Source: Wenyingzhuangia fucanilytica
Lineage (GTDB): Bacteria > Bacteroidota > Bacteroidia > Flavobacteriales > Flavobacteriaceae
DNA length: 64,000 nucleotides
Direction of reading: 5' to 3'
Assembly: GCF_001697185.1 (NCBI RefSeq)
Contig: NZ_CP014224.1
Span: forward strand, 2,333,501 to 2,397,500
The position numbers and the translations under genes are program-made. The notes under the pieces were generated by a model. The model did no database searches, was not told the origin of the DNA, and saw only the letters and a list, made by a program, of their open reading frames with translations. Positions 19,101-26,124 of the stretch are shown here, one piece after another (positions within the stretch are counted from its first letter, which is position 1; each line of letters begins with the position of its first letter).

Positions 19101-21509
19101 GCAAAAGACACCACTCCTTTTGAAGCCGCTATGATTACTCAAGTATACCATACAGAATTAGGAGAAAGATGGATAGAAATCACTAATAAAAGTGAAACCA
19201 CTATTCCTACTAACACATTAATTCTGGCTTTATTTGAAGACACCTCTGGTGATCAAACAGGAGTTAGTCCAACTGACATTTACACAGTTAATACTCCTTT
19301 AGCTGCTGGAGCTAGTACATTAATTAAATCATCATCTTCTTCAATTAATGTATCACCAATCACTCCATTAGACAATAATGCTATTACAGTATTTGATGGA
19401 GGAGATGACATTATTGCCATTGTTTCAGAAACAGGAACAATTGCATGGGAAAATAGATTTGATGTAGTATCTAATATTACTGACAATACTTCTTTTGTAC
19501 GTAACGATGATGTATCAAACTACAACACTACCTATACTGCTAGTGAATGGACAGCCTTTGTTAATGACAATTTAAACCCATACAGAGATTTAGACAATGG
19601 TGGACCAGAAAGACACCCTAACGCACCTTTATTATCAGAAGTAACTTTTGCAGGAGCTACATTAAATGCTAGATTAGGTGTCCATAACTTTGGAGCTACT
19701 ACATTAAGTTCAAGCACATGGAATAACGGAACACCTGATAGATCTAGAGAAGTGATTATCAGTCAAAATTATGAAGAAACTAGTAATCCTATAAAAGCAC
19801 GTAAATTAAGTGTTACTAACAGTAATAAACTAACACTTACAAACCAATTATTAGTTGTAAGCAATAGTATAAATGTGAATTCCACTGCCGAAATTAAATT
19901 AGCTGGAACTTCACAATTAATACAAACACATACTGGAACCGAGCAAATTATTGGAACCGGAAAGTTTTATATTGATAGAAACACCACTAACGCAAGTATA
20001 TATAGGTTTAGCTACTTTTCATCACCCATGAACAGTATTGGTGAAACTACTTTTACGCTGGCTGATGTATTAAAAGACGGAACAATTCCTACCTCTAGTA
20101 CCTCAAGCGCTGTTAATATTAATTTTATAGGTGGATATGATGGAGCTGCTACCACACCAATTTCTATTGCAGAACACTGGATATACACTTATAAAAGTGC
20201 TACAGGTAGTGTAGATGATTATGTGCAAAAAAAATCACTTGAATACATCCAACAAACTGATGGATTTACCATGAAAGGTACTGGTGTAGCACAAAACTAC
20301 ACTTATGTGGGAACTCCTAAAGACGGTAATTTAACAACTAGTATTGCAGCAGATGAATCTTATTTGGTTGGAAATCCATATCCTTCTGCAATAAGTGCCA
20401 AACGATTTATTGAAGATAACGAAGATGCAATTACTGGTATTTTATACTTCTGGCAACATTTAGGTGAACAAAGTACAAGCGGTACTTCTGGTCATAATTA
20501 TGGAGGTTATATTGGTGGTTATGCTACACGTACCGTAGACACAGGAACATCTGCCGATCAAGTTGCCATAAACAACAACCAAAACAACGGAACCCCAACA
20601 TTAGGTAATGGAAATTACACAACACCAGAAGCATACATTCCTGTTGGACAAGCGTTTTTTATTCAAGGAGACACAGATGGAGGTACTGTAACCTTTAATA
20701 ACAGTCAAAGAGAATACATTACCGAGGGAAGTGAGTCTGTATTTTTCAAGACTCCTGGAAAAAACTTTATGACTAAAACTCAAAAAATCCTTCCTATCGT
20801 TTCTTTAGACAAACAAAATATGATACCTATCATTAAAGTAGGAATGAATTTTAAAAATGAGGAAGACATAGATTTACACAGACAAATAGCAATATCATTC
20901 AACCAAAATAATTCGTTTGCTTATGATAAAGGTCACGACGCACCATCTTTTAATTCTGGCGCAACAGATATATATTGGAAATTCCCTAATGATGAACAAA
21001 AATACGTAATTGCAGGTGTTCAAGAAATTAGTGAAGAACTAGAAGTTCCTTTAGAAGTTGTTATGGGGTACGATGGAGCATTAACCATTAGTATTGATGA
21101 ATGGCAGTCTGTTGATAGAGATGTTTACTTAAAAGACATTGTTAATAATACAGCAATCAAAATTAACGGAGGAACCGCTACACTTAACTTGACACAAAAT
21201 ACTTATAGCAATAGATTTTACTTAGCTTTTGACAATACTGACGCTTTAAACAACGATGATTTAAACACATCTCCTATAACGGTAATGTATGACAATAATT
21301 CTCATGCAATCATTATTAAAAATCATGAAAACATCAGTATACACAACATTGACTTAATTAGTATTGTTGGACAAAAAACAAAAACTTGGTCAGATTTTAA
21401 TGAAAGTAAAGAAACAACTTTAGCATCTGGAAATATTGCTCCAAATATCTACATCCTTAAAATACACACAGACAATGGAGTGATAAAGAAAAAAGTGTTT
21501 ATTGAATAA
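16200..21509 (+). CDS. Giant secreted GEVED/FN3 protein with T9SS sorting domain (paralog 2)
   Basis: This 1,769-residue protein has the same architecture as its upstream neighbour. It has a signal peptide (about 1-24, ending ISAQ) and GEVED cores WIDYNNDGDF near 95, WIDYNQNGDF near 489 and WIDFNQDGDF near 888. Ig/HYR-like and fibronectin III modules lie between them (FN3 about 331-414 and 724-812). The ITQVYHTELGERWIEITN segment is near 977, and a type A T9SS sorting domain fills the last 75 residues (NIYILKIHTDNGVIKKKV). The first GEVED domain lacks the YC start seen in the others. The C-terminal halves are most alike (GNPYPSA, LYFWQH, VGQxFFxQGD). Probably a surface or matrix protein; ligand unknown. 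Confidence 0.9.
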   Translation: MKIKYHFFLVLSMILLSYNNISAQATYTDPINITDNKDYYISRILLGDIDNSSTNSANKYTYYSSSSTSVNKNTNYTGTINFRAKKWNTYYIKIWIDYNNDGDFIDVGEEIYSLTGESSSNSSTSRSFNFTVPSGAATATPRMRVAIKHNSGAPTPQDLGYQNGEVEDYNINILPVPTPPTALCIGSLNVNLNVSGTATITPSQINNGSFDDFDAPESLTLSLNKSTFTCNDIGANTVTLTVTDTDGLTDTCTATVNVSSYSGPFTAPTLETINAYCSYTATAPTMDYQCGQQINATTTDNTTLTSSGSITWSFNNGTTTETSVQTINIIQPTTPTSVTTSSITETTAKISWNAVDSGPFKIRYKTTTSGIWLQTTSTNKFITLTGLDNGSNYEVQVAVNASCASYTSSTTFNTIEVEYCDGGEVSISQNNKYYISQTTIGSINKSSGKNDGPYNYYNGTSTTVTAGENLSGTVVYQKDQNNTAGFIIWIDYNQNGDFETPGEVIYSNLTSGNPPTVTITENFSVTVPTTATSGKTRMRVVMLHNQIPTDACTYNQNGDIEDYDIYIRPVPAPPTAVCIGTLNLNLDVAGNLTITPDQINNGSTDDIDPSGNLLLSLDKTTFTCNDLGDNTVTLTVTDLDGLTDTCTATVNISPFSGAFTSPALDPVDAFCTYTATAPVMDYLCGTQITATTTDNTTLTQSGSITWTFDNGSTTAQSVQTINIQTPTTPTNVSVTNITETTATVNWDAVDDVGFIIEYKETSSGTWIETSSTETNIELTGLNNGSEYEVRVSLDVDAACGNTTTASTTFDTIAIEYCDHNNANINLDTNFYISNTNINSGDINQTTSSNSGPYQYFDGTSTTVTAGGTISGTITYQKSNSSTVGFIAWIDFNQDGDFEDSGEQIYSNLNSSTGTSFAETLSSISIPISASIGKTRIRFAMLEDQLPSGPCDYDNNAGDIEDYDLYIEAKDTTPFEAAMITQVYHTELGERWIEITNKSETTIPTNTLILALFEDTSGDQTGVSPTDIYTVNTPLAAGASTLIKSSSSSINVSPITPLDNNAITVFDGGDDIIAIVSETGTIAWENRFDVVSNITDNTSFVRNDDVSNYNTTYTASEWTAFVNDNLNPYRDLDNGGPERHPNAPLLSEVTFAGATLNARLGVHNFGATTLSSSTWNNGTPDRSREVIISQNYEETSNPIKARKLSVTNSNKLTLTNQLLVVSNSINVNSTAEIKLAGTSQLIQTHTGTEQIIGTGKFYIDRNTTNASIYRFSYFSSPMNSIGETTFTLADVLKDGTIPTSSTSSAVNINFIGGYDGAATTPISIAEHWIYTYKSATGSVDDYVQKKSLEYIQQTDGFTMKGTGVAQNYTYVGTPKDGNLTTSIAADESYLVGNPYPSAISAKRFIEDNEDAITGILYFWQHLGEQSTSGTSGHNYGGYIGGYATRTVDTGTSADQVAINNNQNNGTPTLGNGNYTTPEAYIPVGQAFFIQGDTDGGTVTFNNSQREYITEGSESVFFKTPGKNFMTKTQKILPIVSLDKQNMIPIIKVGMNFKNEEDIDLHRQIAISFNQNNSFAYDKGHDAPSFNSGATDIYWKFPNDEQKYVIAGVQEISEELEVPLEVVMGYDGALTISIDEWQSVDRDVYLKDIVNNTAIKINGGTATLNLTQNTYSNRFYLAFDNTDALNNDDLNTSPITVMYDNNSHAIIIKNHENISIHNIDLISIVGQKTKTWSDFNESKETTLASGNIAPNIYILKIHTDNGVIKKKVFIE

Positions 21510-21520
21510 ATATTATATCA

Positions 21521-21559
21521 AAAATAAAAGAGCCACTCAATGAGTGGCTCTTTTATTTT
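21521..21559. terminator. Long bidirectional terminator
   Basis: A perfect 19-bp inverted repeat with a single central A at 21540. Arms are AAAATAAAAGAGCCACTCA and its complement. It serves the convergent giant gene (ends 21509) and ABC-F gene (ends 21567). The core is identical to the hairpin at 2813-2837. Confidence 0.92.
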
Positions 21560-21566
21560 ATGTAGT

Positions 21567-23198
21567 TTATAAATCCATTTCTTTTAGACTTTCTACCTTG
21601 TTTCTTTCTAAGAAAGCATCAATAGTTTCAAAATGTTCTATCACTCTTTTATCCTTAAACTCAAATACTTTCTGAGACAATCCTTTTAAGAAATCTCTAT
21701 CATGTGAAACCAAAATTAAGGTTCCATCAAAATTTTGCAGCGCCTCTTTGATTACATCTTTAGAACGTAAATCTAAATGGTTTGTTGGCTCATCTAAAAT
21801 AAGTACGTTTACTGGCTCTAACAATAATTTCACCATTGCCAAACGAGTTTTTTCTCCTCCAGATAACACTCCAACTTTCTTTTCAATATCATCGCCTTTA
21901 AACATAAAAGCTCCTAATATGTTTTTAATTTGAGTTCTAATATCTCCCACAGCAACATTATCTACTGTTTCAAAAATAGTTAAATCATTATCCAACAAAG
22001 AAGCTTCATTCTGAGCAAAATACCCAACTTTGGCATTATGCCCTAATCCACAAGAACCTTCAAAATCAATTTGCCCCATAATAGCCTTAATCATGGTTGA
22101 TTTACCTTGACCATTTTGACCGACAAAACTTACCTTTTCTCCCCTTGCAATAGCCATGTTTGCTTCTTTAAAAATAACATGATCACCATATGATTTACTC
22201 ATGTTCTCTACCTTAACAGGGTAATCTCCAGAACGTGGTGATGGAGGGAAACGAAGTCTTAGTGATGAAGTATCTACCTCATCAACTTCAATAATTTCCA
22301 TCTTTTCTAACATTCTTTTTCTAGAAGCTACAGAAGATGCTTTTGAATATGTTCCTTTAAAACGTTCTATGTACAACTTATTATCAGCAATCATCTTTTG
22401 TTGCTCATCATAAGCTTTTTGCTGATTGGCTCTACGCTCTTTTCTTAACTCTAAATAATGAGAATAATTAGCTTTATAATCATATACTTTCCCCATAGAA
22501 ACCTCTAAAGTTCTATTGGTTATATTATCTACAAAAGCCTTATCGTGAGAAATTACAATTACTGCTTTTGCTTTATTTAACAAAAAGTTTTCTAACCAAA
22601 TAACAGACTCAATATCTACGTGGTTAGTAGGTTCATCTAATAAGATTAAATCAGGTTTTTTTAATAAAATTTTAGCCAATTCAATACGCATTCTCCAACC
22701 TCCACTAAATTCAGAAGTGGATCTGTTAAAATCTTCCTGCGTAAACCCTAAACCTTTTAAAGCAACCTCTACCTCTGCTTCGTAATTTACATCTTCTAAG
22801 GCATAATATTTTTCTCCTAAATCTGATACACGTTCAATAATTTTCATGTACTCATCAGACTCATAATCAGTTCTTGTTTCTAACTGCTTATTTAGCTCTT
22901 CCATTTCAGATTTCATAGAAAATACCTCATCAAAAGCTTTTGAAGCCTCTTCGACCACAGTACATTCATCATCTATTAATAAATGCTGAGGTAAATAAGC
23001 TATGACAGTATCTTTAGGACAACGAATTCCTCCTCTAGTTGGCGTTTGTAATCCTGCAATAATTTTCATCATGGTAGACTTACCGGCACCATTTTTACCC
23101 ATCAAGGCAATTTTATCATTCTCGTTAATAACGAAAGACACATCACTAAACAAAGTATGTCCACTAAACTCTACTGCTAAATTATCTACAGAAATCAT
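21567..23198 (-). CDS. ABC-F family ATPase
   Basis: A soluble twin-ATPase of about 543 residues when started at the ATG at 23198 (MISVDNLAVEFSG). An in-frame upstream start at 23228 would add ten poorly conserved residues. ABC-F proteins bind the ribosomal E site and either tune translation or protect against ribosome-targeting antibiotics. NBD1 has Walker A GKNGAGKSTMMKI, signature FSGGWRMRIELAK and Walker B LILLDEPTNHVD. A charged linker follows (about 240-310, KERRANQQKAYDEQQK). NBD2 has GQNGQGKSTMIKA, LSGGEKTRLAMVK and LILDEPTNHLD. No membrane segments. It could be a housekeeping factor of the Uup/YdiF type. The upstream leader looks regulatory, which would suit an antibiotic-responsive member, but this is inference. 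Confidence 0.93.
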   Translation of the reverse strand: MISVDNLAVEFSGHTLFSDVSFVINENDKIALMGKNGAGKSTMMKIIAGLQTPTRGGIRCPKDTVIAYLPQHLLIDDECTVVEEASKAFDEVFSMKSEMEELNKQLETRTDYESDEYMKIIERVSDLGEKYYALEDVNYEAEVEVALKGLGFTQEDFNRSTSEFSGGWRMRIELAKILLKKPDLILLDEPTNHVDIESVIWLENFLLNKAKAVIVISHDKAFVDNITNRTLEVSMGKVYDYKANYSHYLELRKERRANQQKAYDEQQKMIADNKLYIERFKGTYSKASSVASRKRMLEKMEIIEVDEVDTSSLRLRFPPSPRSGDYPVKVENMSKSYGDHVIFKEANMAIARGEKVSFVGQNGQGKSTMIKAIMGQIDFEGSCGLGHNAKVGYFAQNEASLLDNDLTIFETVDNVAVGDIRTQIKNILGAFMFKGDDIEKKVGVLSGGEKTRLAMVKLLLEPVNVLILDEPTNHLDLRSKDVIKEALQNFDGTLILVSHDRDFLKGLSQKVFEFKDKRVIEHFETIDAFLERNKVESLKEMDL

Positions 23199-23236
23199 AA
23201 AAGTTTTTTTAAAAGCCCAAAAATACAAAAAAGAAA

Positions 23237-23256
23237 CCCCAGACTAATGTCTAGGG
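23237..23256 (-). terminator. Terminator-like hairpin 2 in the ABC-F leader
   Basis: On the minus strand CCCTAGAC - ATTA - GTCTGGGG forms an 8-bp stem with one G-U pair, followed directly by TTTCTTTTTT. The pairing is fully intact only in minus-strand RNA. It ends about 39 nt before the ABC-F ATG, and no protein gene on this strand lies between it and the narK terminator. Confidence 0.65.
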
Positions 23257-23289
23257 CTCCTCTATTTTATACGTGAAATAAATTAAAAA

Positions 23290-23319
23290 CTTGCCATTCC
23301 TGACTAATGAAATGGCAAG
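23290..23319 (-). terminator. Terminator-like hairpin 1 in the ABC-F leader
   Basis: On the minus strand CTTGCCATT / AATGGCAAG is a 9-bp stem with a 12-nt loop, followed by TTTTTAATTT. The loop contains the stop codon of the 41-codon ORF and an 8-nt CATTAGTC that is repeated in hairpin 2. Confidence 0.6.
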
Positions 23320-23429
23320 AGATAACTAGAAACTATTAAAACTAGCTTAAGTACATTAAGCATAGGATAATACAATTTAAAAAACCTGCAAAGCATTGAT
23401 GTTTTATGACATAAATTAAACTCTATCAT
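23304..23429 (-). CDS. Possible 41-residue leader peptide
   Basis: I translated the minus strand from the ATG at 23429 to the TAG at 23306-23304. The peptide begins MIEFNLCHKTSMLCRFFK and has a hydrophobic second half (LNVLKLVLIVSSYLLPFH). The stop lies inside the loop of the first hairpin, a position typical of regulatory leader peptides. No family is recognised, and chance ORFs of this size are common in AT-rich DNA. Listed only because of its position between a promoter-like element and two terminator-like hairpins. Confidence 0.25.
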   Translation of the reverse strand: MIEFNLCHKTSMLCRFFKLYYPMLNVLKLVLIVSSYLLPFH

Positions 23430-23490
23430 GGAAATAAAACTTAAAAATTATCAACTTGCGATGCGTTCAACCTAATCCAATATTGATATA

Positions 23491-23510
23491 TAACAGCTTT
23501 AACACTGTTA
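23491..23510. promoter_or_regulatory. Inverted repeat TAACAG-N8-CTGTTA
   Basis: A perfect 6-8-6 inverted repeat in the ABC-F leader. It could be a protein site or an RNA hairpin. A similar repeat TAACAA-N8-TTGTTA lies between porU and gldJ at 54013-54032. Confidence 0.3.
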
Positions 23511-23636
23511 CACAACTAACAAATATTTAAAAAACCTCCCAATTCTTTATTTTACATTTGCTTGTTTAATAATACACAACGCCTTACAGGTAATATGTTT
23601 ATTTAATAAAAACCTAAATGATCTAACCAAATTACA

Positions 23637-23664
23637 AATACGCAAACAAACTACGTATTTATAC
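23637..23664. promoter_or_regulatory. Operator-like repeat shared with narK
   Basis: AATACG-N11-CGTATT, just downstream of the -7 element on the minus strand. It includes the 17-nt AAACTACGTATTTATAC (23648-23664), identical to 25238-25254 at narK. Confidence 0.5.
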
Positions 23665-23667
23665 TTG

Positions 23668-23699
23668 CAAAACTAAGTAATAAAAACAGTTAAACCAAA
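23668..23699 (-). promoter_or_regulatory. Promoter-like element for the ABC-F leader transcript
   Basis: On the minus strand, TTTG (23699-23696), a 20-nt spacer, then TAGTTTTG (23675-23668). This fits the Bacteroidota consensus well in sequence and spacing. Predicted transcription start near 23661. Confidence 0.6.
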
Positions 23700-23759
23700 G
23701 ATTAAGTTTCTTTTTTTTATAATAATCCGATTTAAGCTAAACATTATATCATAAAACAG

Positions 23760-23795
23760 AAAAAGCCTTGATTTATTAATAAATCAAGGCTTTTT
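23760..23795 (-). terminator. narK terminator
   Basis: Perfect palindrome GCCTTGATTTATT / AATAAATCAAGGC flanked by A5 and T5 runs, about 20 nt past the narK stop. Confidence 0.9.
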
Positions 23796-23815
23796 AATTG
23801 TTATTTAAATTTTAA

Positions 23816-25207
23816 CTAAGCTGTTTCTACTTTACCAGGAACGACTGCTAATTCATCTTCTTGAGAAAACTTAATTGTTAAAGCTATCAAAGCAGTTATT
23901 ACCACTAAAACTCCAATCATAAAATATCCACTTGCAACTGCATCAGAAGATGCTGCTGCTTGAGCAGATTTAATCACATCTGCTGCAGCTCCTTTAGAAG
24001 TTATAATCGCTTCTTTTTCTGCAATTGCTGATTTAGATTTTAATAATATTGCCGCTAAAAACGCACCTACATTACCACCTGCTCCAACAATACCACTAAT
24101 AGATCCTATTGCTTTTTTGTTGATGAAAGGTACTACAGAAAAAGTAGCTCCCTCTGCCATTTGCACAGATAAACTAAAGCATATTAAGAAAATAAATGCT
24201 ACTATAAAGTTTTCGGCTCCAGAAAAAGTAGCCAACATCAATCCTTCAATTGTTAAAATAACAGCTAGGAATAATACCCTACCTCTTAATCCTTTTAATT
24301 TACCAAACTTATCTCCAAAGAAACCACCTAAAGTTCTTGCAAAAATATTCATTAACGCAAATGATAATACTAAGTTACCAGCAGTTACTCTTTCTAACTG
24401 AAAAGTGTTTTGTAAATAATCATCCATGGTTCCATATACGGTTAACTCCATTCCAAATGATGCTGCATATACCAAGAACAATATCCATACACGGTAATCT
24501 TTAACAGCTACCATAAATCCTGCTTCATCCTTTTTAAGCTCAGGCATATCTCCTGACGCTTTTAATTCTTTAAAATTACCTTCTGGTGTATCTTGGGTAA
24601 AGAAGAAATAAACCAATCCCATAAGAAAACAGATACATCCTGCAGTAATCATAGAATATCTCCAAGCTTCTGTTTCGGCAACACCAAAACTAATTACTCC
24701 TGCAGCAATTAATGGCATTCCTAAACGATTGGCTCCACCACCTAAATTACCCCATCCAGCAGATGTTGCATTAGCAGTACCTACAATATTAGGAGCAAAC
24801 ATAATAGAAGTGTGGAATTGAGTAATTACAAAAGAAGCCCCAATAAATCCGATTAAAAATCTACATACCAAAAACTGTAATGGTGTTTGTACTAAACCTA
24901 TTAATATTACAGGAATAGCTCCTAACATTAACAACCAAGTATAACACAAACGAGGTCCGTATTTATCACATAATTTACCAATTAACAAACGAGCAAAAAC
25001 AGTACCTGTTACTGCTAATATGATAGAATTCCATTTTTGATCTGGAGTTAAACCTAAATCTTTTACTACGTATGGCATAAAAGGAACGATTCCAAACCAC
25101 GAGAAAAAACACATAAAAAATGCGATAGAAGTAATCCAAAATGTTTGGATAGGTTTACTCTTTAAATTAAACAAATCTAGTTTTGTTGATTTTGCTGATA
25201 CTGACAT
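23816..25207 (-). CDS. narK: NarK-type nitrate/nitrite transporter (MFS)
   Basis: This 463-residue inner-membrane protein has about 12 transmembrane segments. It carries the nitrate signature SAGWGNLGGGANRLG near residue 150, and the MFS loop motif VFARLLIGKLCDKYGPR near 70, as in the NNP family. A second conserved GFFGDKFGKLKG loop lies near 300. It should import nitrate or exchange nitrate for nitrite. An Ala/Ser/Lys-rich loop (AIAEKEAIITSKGAAADVIK, about residue 402) between the last helices is longer than in short NarK forms. No nitrate reductase gene is in the window. An inverted repeat overlaps the predicted transcription start, so regulation by a repressor is likely. Confidence 0.9.
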   Translation of the reverse strand: MSVSAKSTKLDLFNLKSKPIQTFWITSIAFFMCFFSWFGIVPFMPYVVKDLGLTPDQKWNSIILAVTGTVFARLLIGKLCDKYGPRLCYTWLLMLGAIPVILIGLVQTPLQFLVCRFLIGFIGASFVITQFHTSIMFAPNIVGTANATSAGWGNLGGGANRLGMPLIAAGVISFGVAETEAWRYSMITAGCICFLMGLVYFFFTQDTPEGNFKELKASGDMPELKKDEAGFMVAVKDYRVWILFLVYAASFGMELTVYGTMDDYLQNTFQLERVTAGNLVLSFALMNIFARTLGGFFGDKFGKLKGLRGRVLFLAVILTIEGLMLATFSGAENFIVAFIFLICFSLSVQMAEGATFSVVPFINKKAIGSISGIVGAGGNVGAFLAAILLKSKSAIAEKEAIITSKGAAADVIKSAQAAASSDAVASGYFMIGVLVVITALIALTIKFSQEDELAVVPGKVETA

Positions 25208-25227
25208 AATAATTACTTTAAAAAAAC

Positions 25228-25254
25228 AATACGTAAAAAACTACGTATTTATAC
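25228..25254. promoter_or_regulatory. Inverted repeat AATACGTA-N6-TACGTATT at the narK promoter
   Basis: A perfect 8-6-8 inverted repeat (25228-25249) directly downstream of the -7 element and 21 nt before the narK ATG. Its position suggests a repressor site. The overlapping 17-nt element 25238-25254 recurs at 23648-23664. Confidence 0.55.
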
Positions 25255-25257
25255 CGG

Positions 25258-25265
25258 CAAAAATA
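25258..25265 (-). promoter_or_regulatory. -7 element for narK
   Basis: On the minus strand TATTTTTG matches TAnnTTTG. The -33 position has TTTT rather than TTTG. Confidence 0.5.
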
Positions 25266-25448
25266 GTAGACTTAAAAAGAATAAAAACTATAATTTTCTA
25301 CAAATTTCACATAACTGCGCAATAACATTTAGTAAACACGTATTAAGCAATTAAAAAACTGCTAAAAAGCAATTTTTGGAATATTTACTTAAAATTTTAT
25401 GGTGTACTAATAATTTTCCATCTTTGATGTACTCTGAAAAAATTACGT

Positions 25449-26084
25449 ATGTCTATCCAAAACATTATTCATAAAAGAAGAACATTAAAGGTACTTAGTG
25501 CAGAACCTAAGCCTATATTAAAAACAGAAGTATCTATTACTGATTTAGAAGAAATGGTTACTTGTGCAGGTAAGGCTCCTTTTCATTACCCTGCAAATAA
25601 TGAAGCGATTGAACATACTGAACTAAAATCTTTGGCTCCATGGAGATTTTATATTTTGGATACTAAAACTTGTAGAGATTTAGCAAAGTATTATATAGAC
25701 AACAATATAGATGGCGGAAAAATTGTACAAATGTTACATACTGCATCGGCGCTAATACAAGCTACTTGGATACCCGAACCTTTAGATAATGGAAAAATTG
25801 AGTTTCATCAAAAAAACATAGAACATGTTGCTGCTACAAGTGCAGCTATTCAAAACTTATTACTTGTTGCAACTGAAAAAGGATATGAAACATATTGGTC
25901 TAGTGGCGGAACTTTAAGAGAAAATAATTTTAAAGAATTGCTTAACATTCCTACCAACGAACAATTATTAGGAAGTATATTTATCTTTTCCGATGACAAT
26001 ATCAAAAACACAAAACAAATTACAGGAGCATGGAGGGAAAAACAAGGGAGCATTAAAGACTTTAGTAGTTTTGTTACTATCTAA
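25449..26084 (+). CDS. Nitroreductase family protein
   Basis: This 211-residue protein has the start typical of the FMN-dependent nitroreductase fold (MSIQNIIHKRRTLK, an R-R phosphate-binding motif). It also has the late GYETYWSSGGTLRENNFKEL segment, corresponding to the flavin-binding region near residues 140-160. The family uses NAD(P)H to reduce nitroaromatics, quinones or flavins in the cytoplasm; the substrate here is unknown. It is divergent from narK across a 241-nt gap that contains the narK operator and no gene. A new promoter lies between it and the next gene. Confidence 0.85.
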   Translation: MSIQNIIHKRRTLKVLSAEPKPILKTEVSITDLEEMVTCAGKAPFHYPANNEAIEHTELKSLAPWRFYILDTKTCRDLAKYYIDNNIDGGKIVQMLHTASALIQATWIPEPLDNGKIEFHQKNIEHVAATSAAIQNLLLVATEKGYETYWSSGGTLRENNFKELLNIPTNEQLLGSIFIFSDDNIKNTKQITGAWREKQGSIKDFSSFVTI

Positions 26085-26103
26085 AACTAAAGACTTATTT
26101 TTG
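26070..26103 (+). promoter_or_regulatory. Promoter of the outer-membrane protein/smpB operon
   Basis: TTTG at 26070-26073, then TATTTTTG at 26096-26103 with a 22-nt spacer, ending 21 nt before the ATG at 26125. The -33 box lies inside the nitroreductase gene. Confidence 0.5.
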
Positions 26104-26124
26104 CAAAAAAAATAAATAATCATC

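Larger units (their letters stand above)
23199..23815 (-). other. 617-nt gap: structured leader on the ABC-F strand
   Basis: No ORF over 60 codons is present. On the minus strand it carries, in order, a terminator for narK (23760-23795), a promoter-like element (23668-23699), an operator-like repeat (23637-23664), an inverted repeat TAACAG-N8-CTGTTA (23491-23510), a 41-codon ORF (23429-23304), and two terminator-like hairpins (23290-23319 and 23237-23256) before the ABC-F start. All directional signals point towards ABC-F. It may be an attenuation leader or an independent small RNA. Confidence 0.5.

Noticed and set aside
10585..21509. The two giant genes as a recent duplication or an assembly artefact
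   Set aside because: The architecture is shared, but the sequences differ throughout at DNA and protein level and in their flanking regions, so this is an old duplication.
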